From the NCBI RefSeq assembly GCF_027580225.2, contig NC_073346.2, positions 12,116,001 to 12,180,000 of the forward strand: a DNA stretch of 64,000 bases, in the 5' to 3' direction. A model generated the notes under the pieces. It saw only the letters and a list, made by a program, of their open reading frames with translations. It ran no database searches and was not told the origin of the DNA. The position numbers and the translations under genes are program-made. Origin of the DNA: Misgurnus anguillicaudatus (lineage: Eukaryota; Chordata; Actinopteri; Cypriniformes; Cobitidae). Shown here piece by piece: positions 10,230 to 23,100 of the stretch. Position 1 is the first letter of the stretch. Each line of letters opens with the position of its first letter.

Positions 10230-10596
10230 CGGTGGGTCTGGTCATTTTTTACCCAGCATGGGGTAATTTTTAACCCAGCATGTGTTCTGTCCAATATTTA
10301 CCCATTAGGGGTCAAAAATAACCAGATTTGTTACTAAAGGTGTGTTCGACTTCATGCAGCGTTGCAAGAACTGATTGCATCAAAGTACCACGCGAGTGAA
10401 GCAGAAACAGACTCCGATTTCTCTAATTATTCTCGCAGTACATTGATGTTATGCGCAAGTAAATATGTGGTAAGTATGAAGGTAAGGCAGTGCATTTCAG
10501 TGGTGTTTACTATGGTAGCTTTTAGGGTAACATCGCCTAATAGCTGTCCCTCCACTTTTAAAAAGGCTGCTACGCCCCTGCATCCACCCCTTAGCC

Positions 10597-10769
10597 CAGT
10601 GGTCACCAATCCTGGTCCTGGAGGGCCGGTGACTCTGCAAAGTTTAGCTCCAACCCTAATCAAACACACCTGAATCACCTTAATTAGCTGCTTTAGGTGT
10701 GTTTGATTAGGGTTGGAGCTAAACTCTGCAGAGATGCCGGCCCTCCAGGACCAGGGTTGGTGACCACTG
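10597..10769. mobile_element. hAT-type foldback MITE, 173 bp, perfect TSD
   Basis: Ends CAGTGGTCACCAA and TTGGTGACCACTG belong to a nearly full-length palindrome (tagctccaaccctaatcaaa and its complement lie inside). It is flanked by identical octamers ccttagcc (10589-10596 and 10770-10777). The 8-bp duplication indicates hAT transposase in trans. The transcript would form a long hairpin. Confidence 0.9.
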
Positions 10770-10777
10770 CCTTAGCC

Positions 10778-12853
10778 CCATGTTCTAGGTTCAAATTTTT
10801 TTCAGGGGTTGTGCTCTTGTATGATGTTTGTGGTTTGAAAGTCTTTCCGTCTGTGCTTTCCACACACATTCATCAGATTTCACAGTTTGTTTATGTCTCC
10901 CATCCTAGGGTCACATGAGGGTTGATCTAATCTTATCTGCTTGTCTGCCTACACAATCTTGTTGGGCAGGCATTAAACCCCTAGAGTGGCATAGCAGGTA
11001 TTACTGTTTCCATAGTGTCATCGCCACGACTCAGTGTTAAGTTCCCTCGATAGAAAACAAAATGTTGTGTCTGGTTTCCACAAGTCAGTCTTGTTTGCAT
11101 GCTTTCCTCCAGACAGTTAGAATCTGATGACGTTTAATGGTTAATGGTAATGGTTTGTGGTCTCTGACAAAATGTTTTGAACTAAAGGTCTGAAGGTTTA
11201 AGCATAACATTTATTTTCATTAGATAAACTCTTTTATTGAAAAAATAAAATTGATTAAGATAATTGATCAGATTTCAAGACATAATAGTGCTATAAAAAC
11301 CAAATTCAGGCATTTTGTCAGGTGTGCTACTGTAATCCAGTATATACTGTTTTCTTCTTTAACTTTGTGTTTTTTGTTCTTTTTCTCATAGGCTCTGCTC
11401 TTTTGCTCTTTCTCTGTATTGTGAGCAAATTTGCAAAAATGAAAAACACTGTAAGCAAGAGTTTCATGTCAGTAGTGGGGAGAGTCCCTCAAGACCATAC
11501 TTATGAATGTCTAATGAATGTGTGATGTGTACCACACCTGATGTTTAATTTTGACATCTTGACTGGCCTGTGATGACCACCATAATCTGTCAGAAATGAG
11601 ACTGCAGATGATTTCATTAGACGGTGGTCCCACTAGAGATATTACACTAAAGGTGTGTGCAATGACAGTAGTTTGGATTTGAGTGTTTGTCTTGCCGTGG
11701 AAGAAACATAGGTGAGCACGTTTTGAATCACTTATGTGGTAATGGAACTGTGGTTAAACTTATGACCCAGTTTTTACTGCTGCGTGAGTAGAGGGCTTTT
11801 GTTTGTGTGAGTAGTGTTAAAATAGAGAAAACATTACTGTAGTTTGGTAAGTGGTATCTGAAGGGATATGAGTACAAATTCCACCCCATAAATGTAACAA
11901 AGTTATCGTATGCCAACAAATTACCTTTAGGTTACCCTTATTTTTATGGTGTCACTGTTACAGTGTTTTTATTCATTTATGTACTAAGTAATAATAATTA
12001 ACAGAATGTACTTACTGTAAGGTTGGGGTTTGGTTTGAGGTTAGGTGCATGTAATTACGCACCATCCACTGTTATTACTATGGTAATTACATGTAACATG
12101 TTCAAAGATACTGTAAAGTTTTAGCTGAGCTTTACTCATACTAAACTTTCTCAGCCATTTTTGCAATTAACCAACTAAAATCAAGTTACATTTTGTCGTT
12201 ACTCTTTAAGTGTGACTTAAGCACTAGTTAAGATGGCCACTGTAATATTTTACATTTATACCACAGTGTTGTTGAAAGCTTTATTCTGATTGGTTGAGAA
12301 ATGTTTCTCGGGTTTTTATTATTTTTCGATAAACCATACTTGACCTGTCAAATGTCTTTAAATAACCACCAGAGCAATGTCTGTGGTAAATGTGGTATAA
12401 GCGGAAAAATTGACTCGGAAAAATAATTCACACCCACATTGTAAAGGCACTCCGTTTCGTGTCGTGCCGCATTATCACCTTGAATGTGCTGTATTTTCAA
12501 ATAATTCAATGGCTTGTCATCAGTTATTCCTTACATATTGTATCTGTCAGGTTAAACACCAGATTTTTTCTCTATGTTTGCCAATGGTGAGATCAAAAAC
12601 AGGAAATGTACTTTTTATTCAACAGTTGAAGTCACACAGTTAGTTACTGTATGTATTTGTTTATTGAAAAAATTGGTTTGTCTAGCTATAGCTAGACATA
12701 CAAATATTCTGTCAGTAATAAAACAAACAAACAAACAAACAAACAAACAAAATATTTTTGCATGTATAGTAGCTAAAAAAAACAAAAAACAAAGCCAAAC
12801 TACAGTATCACTAAAATGATATGAGAACTATACTGTACTGTACTGTAACTATA
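10778..12853. other. Intergenic stretch, no gene seen
   Basis: About 2 kb of AT-rich DNA. At 11930-12115 there is a segment with fish-repeat style wording (ttaacagaatgtacttac, taaggttggggtttgg, taattacatgtaacatg) that is probably an old mobile-element copy. A (CAAA)n tract is listed separately. The short ORFs here have no domains. Confidence 0.4.
12720..12752 (+). repeat. (CAAA)n microsatellite
   Basis: About eight tandem CAAA units, pure except at the edges. Confidence 0.9.
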
Positions 12854-13326
12854 CACTGTAAAAATGAAGCATGAAGTTAAAACAACTTGATTTTGCAAGT
12901 CAATGCAACCTACTACTTTTTTGACTTGTGATAAGCTGACATAACTTATAAAAACAAGTTGAAATTGTTTAACTTACTTTGTATACAAATTTGCTTAAAA
13001 AACAAAAACAAATGTAAGCATAAGTATAAAAATATAAAATATTATACAAATATTTACAGATACATTTACAAATAACAAATGCTCAAAACATGCCCATATT
13101 TAGGATTTCTTAACAAAGCAAGCAATTTTAACTGTTCAATCTAAAAAATGCCGAGTTATTTTTAACCCATTGTTGGGTTATATTATTCCAGAAAATGTTC
13201 ATATTTGACCTGACTATGTGTTAAAAGAACCCAGCATTTTGGGTTGAAATAACCCAGCACATGATAAATGATATTTCTCGTTTTAACCAAACTCTTGGTT
13301 AAAAATAACCCAGTATTATATCAGTG
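12854..13326. mobile_element. CACTA-like non-autonomous element
   Basis: Begins cactgtaaaaatgaag and ends ataacccagtattatatcagtg, giving CACTG...CAGTG termini. The interior is degenerate low-complexity sequence rich in aacccagc/gctgggtt and aagttgaaattgtttaactt motifs, the style of CACTA ends in fish. No clean target-site duplication was found. It lies just downstream (3' side) of gene A. Confidence 0.55.
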
Positions 13327-13466
13327 CATTTATACTATAGGAACAAGCTGCCTTTTTTGTTACCTCATTAAACAAGCGGATGAGCCCATTCTGCTAAAAA
13401 TACCGTAATAAAAACATTATTGAGCCTTATTTATTTTCTTTGTCTGTATTATATCTCTGTACCTGA

Positions 13467-14712
13467 TTATATCTCACTTCGCATTGCTATCGATTTGTCA
13501 TCCAGGCTGGTTGTCTGTGAATAAACAGATCCTGTAGCCTGTGTAAGGTATCTCTTCGTGAACTGTAATCTGCTGATGGGTGTTTTGTAAAGGAGTCTGA
13601 AAAGGTGTTTTCTAAATTTCTCTCCTACAAACACATAGAGAATGGGATTCAAGCCGCTGTGTGAGTAAGCCAGAGCTTCTGTGATTTGAAGACTAAGAGT
13701 GATTGCTTTGCTTTTTTCACAGGATGTCTTTAAGAGTTCATTTAACTCCAATGCTCTCACAAAAGCTGCAATATTATATGGAGCCCAACAGCAGAAGAAG
13801 GCAACCATCACTACAATGACAAGTCTCATGGCCTGTTTCCTGGAAAAGCGAACTGTTAAAAGTCTGTGAAGAATCATTGAGTAACAAAATCCAATTACAC
13901 ACAGTGGAATAAATAATCCTAAAACATTCATTTTAATAATACCAACAGTCTTTCCATAATGGTGAGATTTCTGATCATCTGTTGGATAAGACTGACAGTA
14001 TGTTTTATTATTGTTTTCATAGGTTTTCAGGTACATAAGCTCAGGAAACGATGCTGCAACAGCAATGATCCAGATGACCACACTGGCTAAGATCCCATAT
14101 ATTTTTGCTTTGACTCTCAAAGCAAACACAGAATGAACCACAGCTAAATATCTGTCAACACTCATCAGTACAATGAAGAAAATCCCACTGTAGAATCCAA
14201 TGTGATAGACGCCTAAAACCATGGTGCACATAGGACCTCCAAAGACCCACTGATCTCTGGCATAGTGAGCCAGGAACGGGAGAGAGGAGACCAGCAGGAG
14301 ATCAGCTAAAGCCAGGTTCAGGAGACAGATGTCAGTCATGCTTTTCAGCCTTACACCCATCAACATCACCCATAACACCAGCAGGTTACCCAGCAGGCCC
14401 AACACGAAGAACAGAGAGTATAACACAGGCAGGATGTTGGATGCATGAACTCCATAATTACAGACAATTGCAGACGGATCAACACCTTTACTGTAGTACT
14501 CATCATAGTCATACAAGGGAGTGGTATGTGGCTCATCATTTTCTGGTCCATTCAAACTTAAGCAGAAAGGGAAAATATAATTTAAGGAAAGTTTATAGAG
14601 CACAGCTCCACTGTCTAAACATTTTCATCTAAACTAATCATTGCATTATAGGAACATGTACTGAAATATGGCCTCACCTGGAATCCGGGTATGGGGTACT
14701 GTTGGATACCAT
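13467..14712 (-). CDS. Chemokine receptor-like GPCR, gene A (two coding exons, 374 aa)
   Basis: Coding exons are 14712-14678 (35 nt) and 14556-13467; the 121-nt intron has a GTGAGG donor and a pyrimidine tract ending CTTAAG. The start chosen is the second ATG of exon 2 (AGAATGG), the only one that joins in frame; the protein opens MVSNSTPYPDSS. N4 is a glycosylation sequon, and the acidic Tyr cluster YDYDEYY suits sulfation and chemokine binding. Seven helices run from about residue 52. DRY is at 146-148 in [11 protein letters not shown], Cys122 pairs with the ECL2 Cys in TYCQSYP, an N-terminal Cys44 pairs with the ECL3 Cys in KTSCEK, and TM7 has NPILY. Length and motifs fit CC-type receptors (CCR4/CCR5-like); the exact orthologue is not resolved. 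A Gi-coupled leukocyte role is inferred from the family. A minus-strand AATAAA lies near 13430. Confidence 0.92.
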
Positions 14713-14727
14713 TCTTGTCCATGAAGA
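14678..14727 (-). other. Gene A exon 2, with overlapping upstream ATG
   Basis: The 50-nt exon is bounded by acceptor CACAG (left of 14727 on the minus strand) and donor GTGAGG. It contains two ATGs ten bases apart. The first, in a weak context (T at -3), opens a different frame that runs into exon 3 and stops after about 21 codons, so it overlaps the receptor start. The second is the receptor start in a good context (A at -3, G at +4). Compared with genes B and C the exon lacks 12 nt before the donor. Confidence 0.8.
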
Positions 14728-14739
14728 CTGTGTAGAGGT

Positions 14740-15725
14740 GCTTTTAATGACAAAGAGACAAGGAAGTGTGTTATTATTGGTCTTTAATAAACATATAAGT
14801 TGAGTATAAGAATTATCTTGTAAATAAGCCATTATTTGTTTATCCATTTATACTGTCTGCACATATCTCTATCTTACATTTGCACATTTACATAATTATG
14901 CAACTTTTATTCTGTAGACACAGGCCTAGAAAAAAATGTAAGACACAACGGCAAATTAGCCTTCAATCATCATTTCTACATGTCAGTCATTCTAGTCCAC
15001 AATCTCTTGACAATTCATACATATTTTACAAAGTGGCTTTTGCATGATTTGTTTTCACTCCTGTGACGTAGGGGGGAAATTCATTGTTTTTTTCATAGTA
15101 TCGTACATTTTTGAACGGTTCACTTCATACAAATGTATACAAATTAGCCATAAAAAACGTATAAATACCAGCGAGATCAGTCTGTGAATTCCACCAAAAG
15201 CAAACCTCAAGAGTGAGAATAGTTACCCAAAAGCAAGACTTAGAGCATGCCAAGACACATGAAAGCTGTTTGAGTTATTTCATCAAATATTACCTTTTAA
15301 CATCTGCTTAAATACATGAAAAATGATCATTCTACCTTATCACATATAAACACACATACAGTAGTAAAAACTGAAAATAATTATGAACATGTCTCTTAAT
15401 CTTTGTCAGTGCTGTATGTTAATTTATTTTTTAGTGCCTTGCTCTTGGGGCTCTGCAAGTACGGAGAGCATTTTTTGCATCTGATTTCCTCAATGCTGTT
15501 TTTTTCAGTTTAGGCTTTAATGCTCTGCTGTACCTTATTGCAATAGGGTTGGAGAAAACTCAACAAAATTAGAAAAAATAATACTGGGATGTTTCAGCTC
15601 ATGGTCTAGTCAAACGTAACTTAAACTAACATAGAAAATTCAGAGTTCATTTCACCCAACATTTGGGTTTTTCCATATTTGACCAAACCATAGGTTGATA
15701 AAATCATCTTTTGTTGTGGTTTTAC
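14740..15725. other. Gene A intron 1
   Basis: Spliced-out sequence between the non-coding exon 1 and exon 2. Segments at 14740-15000 and 15390-15570 match intron 1 of gene B (28850-28930, 30000-30175), and the first also matches gene C (59640-59900). CACTA-like remains (aacatttgggttttccata) lie at 15655-15715. No gene seen. Confidence 0.6.
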
Positions 15726-15782
15726 CTCAGCTGTAAAGCAGTAGAATTCATTCTTTGATGGTTGAATCCGATGATCTCCCTT
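15726..15782 (-). other. Gene A non-coding exon 1
   Basis: On the minus strand the exon ends CTTTACAGCTGAG before a GTAAAA donor. The same exon is found upstream of gene B (30352) and gene C (63701) with a GTAAGA donor. The 5' limit (transcription start) cannot be seen; 15782 is only the limit of similarity. The donor of gene A is slightly weaker than its paralogues. Confidence 0.65.
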
Positions 15783-15895
15783 AAAAAATAAAATAACCAT
15801 GCTTTTATTATTGTAAGATTAGTAATCACGGTTATTTGGTGTATTGATTACCATTTGTGAAACCAGGGGTCTACCACAAAACCTATGGTGTGTGA

Positions 15896-15898
<3 letters not shown>

Positions 15899-15929
<31 letters not shown>
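15899..15929 (+). repeat. (GT)n microsatellite
   Basis: About 15 uninterrupted TG units upstream of gene A. Confidence 0.95.
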
Positions 15930-15931
<2 letters not shown>

Positions 15932-16200
15932 CTGGTAATTATCTTGACCAATTGTCCCCATGAGGAAACAAGCTTATAAATCAAACAGAATGATGTTTCT
16001 TGAAAATGTGAAATAGGAAAACGTTTTCTGTGATGGTTGGGGTTAGGTTTTGGGTTAGGTGAAGGGAATAGAATATACAGTTTGTACAGTATAAAATGCA
16101 TTACGTCTATAGATTGTCCCCAAAAAACATGGAAACCAGAATGTGGTTTGTGGAATGTGTGTGTGTGTATTCATTTGCGTACGTACTTGCGTGCGTGTGT
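15930..16200. repeat. GT-associated cyprinid interspersed repeat
   Basis: Contains ccaattgtccccatgagg, gcttataaatcaaacagaat, ggttggggttaggttttg, atatacagtttgtacagtat and gattgtccccaaaaaacatgg, ending in a second GT-rich tract. The inverted gtcccca/tggggac wording at the ends suggests a MITE that travels with GT microsatellites. No target-site duplication is resolved. Confidence 0.6.
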
Positions 16201-17029
16201 GAGAAAAGATGAGAAATAGACAAAGTTGGGGCTTGTGCTGTGTAGACTGACACAGCACACACCCCAAACTAAGTTTAAAGAATTAAACATCAACAGAGAT
16301 GAAAAACTTTGTTTCATATATACTTATTTAAGATAAACATGTTTTTCCCCCAATATCTGGATCAGAATATAGAATTTTCTTATTTTATTTCATATGATCA
16401 CAAAACGAATAGCACTTTAATTTATATATAATCCTCTACCAGTGGTAAATGACACATATAACTAATTCTAAATTCTAAATGCTAAAGAAAACATTTAGTC
16501 TGAGACAACATAGGGATAAAACGCTCTGTAGAACATTTTGTCCATTTAGGGCTAATGCAGAAACATGACTGTGCGAAATAATGGCAACTTCCATGTAAGG
16601 GCACCCATGGTGTATGTAGATAAAAATGGCTCATTCTATTATTATTCTATTCTATTATTTTGTAATGTCTTTATATACCACTGATAATATAGTTATGTAT
16701 ATTTTATTACATTTCTGTCAAGAGATCCTTCTAAAAGTTTCACAATACACCTTTAAAACAATTTAAATTGAAAAATAAATATTGTATCGAATAATAACGT
16801 TATTTAGCATGCTAATATATAATCAATATTGCACAGCCCTAATGCGCATATATACACTGTGCTTTTCCAGTCACAATTCTCTGACACCCCTCATCCCAAT
16901 CAGCTTTTGTTCTTCTGTGCAATTCCATTATGAGAGCTCGGACCTCAAGTCGAGCCTAAGATTCGAGCTCCCTATGAAAATGTGAATATGGATGAAGCAG
17001 GATATTTGACATAATAGCAATAATATTAC
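16201..17029. other. Non-coding, no recognised feature
   Basis: AT-rich sequence upstream of gene A, with no domain-bearing ORF, RNA gene or clear repeat structure. Confidence 0.4.
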
Positions 17030-18250
17030 TAGTACATGGCATAGTAATATTTTATCATTTTTTGCTTAACAAATGAAATAATAAAATGCTAATTGATTTT
17101 ATTTGTAACAACAGCTGGTGTATCGGTGCATCGTTTACATTTTTAACTCAACATAGAAAACGCACCCCTTTACATCAAACAAACATATATAGTAAAACTA
17201 TTAACTGTTTGCCTGAAGAAAAGTCATCTGTACATCTACAAATGTGCAAATAATATAAAAAGTGTGTAACACAGAAGATCTCTTACACCAGTGAGGACTA
17301 CAAATATGTACTAGTGGTATGAACCACCTGTGACATTCAGGTTTATTTATTGAGAGTTTCCTACAGATGTTTTGCCAGCTTCGAACAGAAAATGTCACCA
17401 TACGATGTTTTCAACAAAGGTGTAAAACCATCATTTCAGAAAAATACATACTGTGACATTGCAGGTTATGTCTCTGACCTTCTGCACTTGTCACATTTAC
17501 TACAATAAATAATTGCAGTACATTTTTTGTGCCTATTATTCAAAGACAGCAATGAAATCAATAATCAATACAAGTGCAGAATACTCACACTAAATGGGTG
17601 AATGGAATTACCCTGTGACCTTCGAGAAGGAAAGATCAGATGATATGAGATCAGATGATATGAGATCAGGTGAGGTAAATGAGATGTAATATAGATAGTT
17701 TATTTTCTATGTCAATGTATTGGTTTATGACACTTCCTTTGGTTATGTTGGGTATAGGGGCTTTGCACAGTGCAGGACTAGTTTCAGAACTACTGCATAA
17801 ACTCATAGCAATGACATGATTGGTTCCCACCATGTTTGGGGTAAAGTTTAAAGGAAATCACCTTAGTATGCTCAGCCTTTATGAGAAAGACAAACACTAA
17901 TGGCGCAGCACTCCAGTACGAACTTTATATAATTTTAATTACTTTTATGAAGTAAACAAGCATTAGTTAATATGAGTAAACTATGAAGAAACACTCCTAG
18001 CTTTGCCAGAACAGCTGAGCAGTAGTGTTAAGTTGTGGTTTACAACTCTACACACCAAACCACGAAGATGCTCAAGTGACTTTATAAAAAGACGGACATG
18101 TAATTTCTTTTCAGTATTCTTATTGTTCATTGTGCTGTATTACAATAAATGTAATATCTAGAATAGTTACGCTTTTAACTATAAAACAGATAAAGGTGCA
18201 ATTTCTTGAGCGGGTTATTAAAATGCAGCTCAACAAATGCATAGCTTAAA
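17030..18250. repeat. Segmental-duplication blocks Y and X, copy 2
   Basis: Block Y (17030-17690) matches 40590-41205: shared landmarks are tttgcctga, gtactagtggtat, ccacctgtgacattcagg and tttcctacagat. Block X (17690-18250) matches 5650-6260 and 41205-41635. Together they show that the flank of gene A was duplicated along with the receptor. Confidence 0.85.
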
Positions 18251-18984
18251 TGAAGACTGTCGTCAAAAAATAACGACCTCACACTTCGGTTGTGCATGCA
18301 TCTTTTTACAACCTGTGGTTATACGTTTCAAGGTTGTTTGCCTTATGCGTCAAATTAGATTCTGACTTTGTTCGAATTTTAAATGGCTTCATAAACATTT
18401 ACGGTTTTAAAGATATTTTGGATCATCTAACACCATCCAATCACTTCTCAACAATATAAAACATAACACACAAGTAAAAGTACAATCACGGGTATTTATT
18501 ATATAAATTGACGAATAAACAACAGTATAAAAGTATTACAAACAACTGCCGTTGCAAGCCTTGTGAACTGAAGCCATATGATAATTTTATATTAACACAA
18601 GATTTATAGCAGATAGTGATTCCTTTTGTGTATATAAATCAATATTTTGTGTTCCTGATTTCTGTTGTTTATACATTTTAGTAATCTCATTATTTCAGTG
18701 ATCGAATTAAAGTGACTGATTAATTTTTATACACCTGAAATGATGTGTTCAATGTAGCAGCAATACACTTTGCATTTTGCACATTTCCTTATTAGCTGTT
18801 TAGGATGCTGTATTGTTACAGTGTTGATTGTGTCGATGTTGATCCTCAAAACATGCGGTCCAAGCGTGTCATTTGCTTGCTGATACAATCGCACATACCT
18901 CACAATAAGGAAGTGGTAGTTTTTGTGTGTTATCACTAAATCCAATCAAATAAAAATCAATGAATGAACTCATGCAGGTCTCAT
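18251..18984. other. Non-coding, no recognised feature
   Basis: AT-rich; the 72-aa minus ORF at 18727-18945 shows no domain. Nothing else was seen. Confidence 0.35.
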
Positions 18985-19370
18985 TCTTCATATACTGGAG
19001 ATTATGCCTAATAAATTTGAATGAACTTATCACAAATTTTTTTTTTCAGACATATGAAACATTGTTTAATACGTTATATAAAGACATAACATAACATAAA
19101 AAGTGGTCAGAAGTGTCAAGTTGAAGTTTTACAGTTGACAGGTTTAGGTAAGTTATTTTTTTTGACCAAGCAACTTGGTGCAACTTCCTTAAATATACAT
19201 AGCCATGTCAGCAATGTATTGTGTTAGAGAGTAAGCACACAGGAAATCTCTCTTTCTCTCTGTCTCTGCAGAACATGTCTTGTGGCTTTTTGTGGTATCT
19301 TTAAAAAGAAATTCAAAGGTTAAGGAGAAGTTACTTCTCTGACGCAGTTTGCAAAGCTATGCTCCTTAAA
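18985..19370. repeat. Segmental-duplication block Z, copy 1
   Basis: Matches 47440-47720 in the gene B unit: shared landmarks are agacatatgaa, ggtcagaagtgtcaagttga, acatagccatgtcagcaat, the ctctctttctct tract and acttctctgacgcagtttgcaaag. Block order Y-X-Z is the same in both units. Confidence 0.85.
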
Positions 19371-20171
19371 CATATTTTTACTCTATTTGTTAAGTTTTAC
19401 TAAGCAGATTTTAAGAGAAGGTGTTTAAACAACTGAAAATAAATGCACATATTATGCAAAATCATGCTTAATGTGTGATTGGCAGTTTGTGAACACAACA
19501 ACCCTACAATGAAAAAAATACACCCCCTTCTTTTTTATGCTCTGGGGTTTGAGGTTATAGCACACTGGCAGAAGTTTTGATATGCTCTTACATTTGGTCT
19601 TTATTAAGTTGCTTAAAACATATTAATATCCCATAATAACACTGTATTTAGAACAAACTGTGCTACAATAATATGTGAGTAACATGTATGTACATGTTTG
19701 TATTTTTAAGTAAATTATGTTTAGGCATGGTTAGTAAAAAATACTTAAAATGTTGCTGAAATGAGGTAAAGCAACACATACTAAATAATTTGGGAGCTTG
19801 TAGAGTTGAGAATTTGCTACAAAAACATGCAAAAACTGAAACCATATATTGTCTATGCATTCCAATTTAGGATCTGGATCCTTCTAAGGCAGCGGCCTTT
19901 GAAGGCAAGACTCGGTATTTAAAAGTAAAATGCAACATTCACAATATTGCAGCAATTATAATAATTCACATCACTAATAAAACTAAATATACACGTTTAT
20001 TTATTTACAGTTCTGAATGTTTATTTCACCAAAACCCAGACGTCCCACAACGCACATGGCACCGGGAGTTAGTGAGGTGCAGCCTGCAACGGGAGCCAGG
20101 GATGTGCCGGCAGAGCATGAAGCCACAAAATAATTCAGAAGGCTGGAATTGCTTCCCAATTGTATCTCCTT
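19371..20171. other. 3' flank of gene B
   Basis: Non-coding. Minus-strand AATAAA motifs occur near 20000, about 170 bases beyond the gene B stop, and could serve as its polyadenylation signal. No other gene was seen. Confidence 0.45.
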
Positions 20172-23100
20172 TTACACTGCTGTTGATTTGTCATCCACAC
20201 TGGTTGTCTGTGAATAAACAGATCCTGTAGCCTGTGTAAGGTATCTCTTCATGAACTGTAATCTGCTGATGGGTGTTTTGTTCAGGAGTCTAAAAAGGTG
20301 TTTCCTAAATTTCTCTCCTACAAACACATAGAGAATGGGATTTAAGCCGCTGTGTGAGTAAGCCAGAGCTTCTGTGATCTGAAGACTAAGAGTGATTGCT
20401 TTGCTTTTTCCACAGGTTGGCTCTATGAGCTTATTTAGCTCCAATGCTTTCACAAAAGCTGCAATATTATATGGAGCCCAACAGCAGAAGAAGGCAACCA
20501 TCACTACAATGACAAGTCTCATGGCCTGTTTCCTGTGAGAGCGAACTGTTAGGAGTCTGTGAAGAATCATTGAGTAACAAAATCCAATTACACACAGTGG
20601 AATAATTAATCCTAAAACATTCATTTTAATAATACCAACAGTGTTTGCATAATGGTGAGAGTTGTTATCATCTGTTGGATAAGACTGACAGTATGTTTTA
20701 TTATTGTGTTTACTGATTTTAAGGTAAATAAGCTCAGGAAACGATGCTGCAACAGCAATGATCCAGATGACCACACTGGCTAAGATCCCATATGTCTTTG
20801 TTCTGGCTTTCAATGCAAACACAGCATGAACCACAGCTAAATATCTGTCAACACTCATCAGTACAATGAAGAAAATCCCACTGTAGAATCCAATATGATA
20901 GACGCCTAAAACTATGGTGCACATGTGGCCTTCAAAGATCCACTGATCTCTGGCATAGTGAGCAAGGAACGGGAGAGAGGCGACCAGCAGAAGATCAGCT
21001 AAAGCCAGGTTCAGGAGACAGATGTCTGTCATGCTTCTCAGGGTGATACCCATTAAGATCACCCATAACACCAGCAGGTTACCCAGCAGACCCATCACGA
21101 AGAACAGAGAGTATAACACAGGCAGGATGTTGGAAGCACGAACTCCATAATCACAGGGAAACATAGACTCATCAACACCATTGTAGTAGCCACTATAGTC
21201 GTATAAGGGAGAGGTGGTTGGCTCATCATTTTCTGGTTCATTCAAACTTAAGCAGAAAGGGAAAATATAATTTAAGCAAAGTTGGTAACACTTTACAATA
21301 AGGGTGCACTAAAAATCATGAATTCATGCTTAAAGGTGGAAAAGAGGATGTTTGTTTAATACATTTTTGCAATATTACCTGAAACTGTCTTTACTAAATG
21401 ATAAAAGACTATTTATTAGGCGCACTGAAAGTAATAAAATTAATATATGTCATCTGTGCATAAGGTAGGGCCTTATAAACATCAGCCAATCGTTGATGCA
21501 ATCATCGCAATCGTCATTGGCCCTCTGGCTTGTCAATCACTGCCATTACGTTTCTTGCGAGAGACGTGCGCGCTCCAGTAACGTTACACGAGTGACGCAT
21601 GCGCATAGCGCATGAAACTCCGTCTTAAGTTTCGGTTTGTTTTCATTTTCGCTCCTGCTTTACTCCTCGAATCTGCACCATGGAAGAGAAGAAACCCGAA
21701 GGAGGACGCAAAAGAAAGAGTTTTTAAGTCGCTGAGAAAAGGGAAAATTGTCAGAAGAATGTTATCTAACCAGAGTCGTTATTAGAGAAACAATTCAACA
21801 CGGGAGAGCCATGAAGGAACAGCGAGGTGTCAGACGCGCCGGTCGCAAAAATTCTCTTTGACAGGTAACAGTGATTATTCTTTCTTTGTGGAATAATTAT
21901 TGTTGTACTGTTATTCAGGTATATCGACGTTGTTCTTGTACTGTAGTTGTAAGTGACCAGTCTGCTACACGCTAGTTGAAATGGGAGTAGCGTCGACTGA
22001 TCTAACTTTACGTCTTATGTGTTTATTATCATATCTTTTCACATAATGAATCCACTGACGCGACACCGCATATGCCAGTGGTAAACAAACACTTGTGTTC
22101 AAATACTCGTGCACGAGTTATGGAAGGCGTTTCCTAGATATGAGCTGTGAAGGAGGGAGGCTGTTCTTGTGCATGCGCTTATTTAAAAAACTCAGTAACG
22201 GTCTTTGGATCCTCAGTCGGCGGAAACATCCTCTTTTGCGCCTTTAACTAATGCACAGATAATATTGAATTAATGTATTACTAATGATTATCTAAGCTAT
22301 TCATTAGCTATTCATTAATGGTTGCCTCATTAGCAACTAATGAAGAATCTGTCTGATTAATACATTTGTTCATATATGAATTGTTATTAATTAAATATGT
22401 AATTGTGGATTAATTCCATCTTCACTTCTTTTATGAACTAATAGTGTTAATTAATTTGTTAATTACCACAATGATCTAAAGCCTTATAATACAGGTAAAC
22501 TAATATGCATGAATACATTATTAATTACAGCATTAGTAGTGTGTTAATACTATTACTAAATAATGAGTTAATAATAATGTGCCTCAACAAGTAAAGTCAC
22601 AACATAATGATATATTTGCAAACCATTAGCTAATGATTAATTAATAATTAATGACCGTCACTGTCATGACTTTGGTCTTTTCGATTGTTCTGTTTCGGTT
22701 GCTTTGTTCTGTGTGTGTGTTTTGTGTTTTGACAGCTCTCACATGCGCGTCTGCCACCGGAGTGATCTCATCAGCACTGATTTCATGCACCTGCGACATC
22801 ACCTGTTTCTTATTTGTCTCCCCATTCGTTTGGTATTTAAGCTCTCTGTGTTTAGTTGCTCCTTGCGAGTTCGTCATTGTTATGTTATTCAGTCTTGTCA
22901 TGTCGTGTTCGCCGCCTGTGTTGGATTTATATTATTTTTGACCCTTTTTGTATTTTTTGTCATTTTTGCTCTGCCTGCTCTGTCTGCTTTCTGTCATTCA
23001 CCTCTCATTAGGACATCAGCACCTCCGCTCCTCTCCGCTTCAGTGGATTATTAGATCTCTCTCTGCCCTGCCGGTCGTTTACCCTGCTGTCTCTCGTGTG

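Larger units (their letters stand above)
6665..10343. mobile_element. Decayed composite DNA transposon with CTGGGTTA-rich inverted ends
   Basis: The left end (6665-6800) and right end (10230-10343) are inverted copies sharing gggtcaaaaataacc, taatgggtaaatat and aacacatgctgggtt. These ends resemble the CACTA-like repeats at 12854-13326. Inside are a zinc-finger transposase fragment (7230-7763), a Tc1-like element (7837-9205) and a palindrome (9209-9688). The zinc-finger fragment looks hAT-like rather than CACTA-like, so the interior may be a separate insertion. The target-site duplication is not clear. Confidence 0.5.

Noticed and set aside
14557..14603. Longer gene A N-terminus reading MLYKLSLNYIFPF
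   Set aside because: This is read-through of intron 2; the paralogues show that the acceptor CTTAAG joins to exon 2 in frame.
22651..23054. Two overlapping hydrophobic ORFs (96 and 116 aa)
   Set aside because: They lie in the T-rich solo LTR; hydrophobicity follows from base composition.
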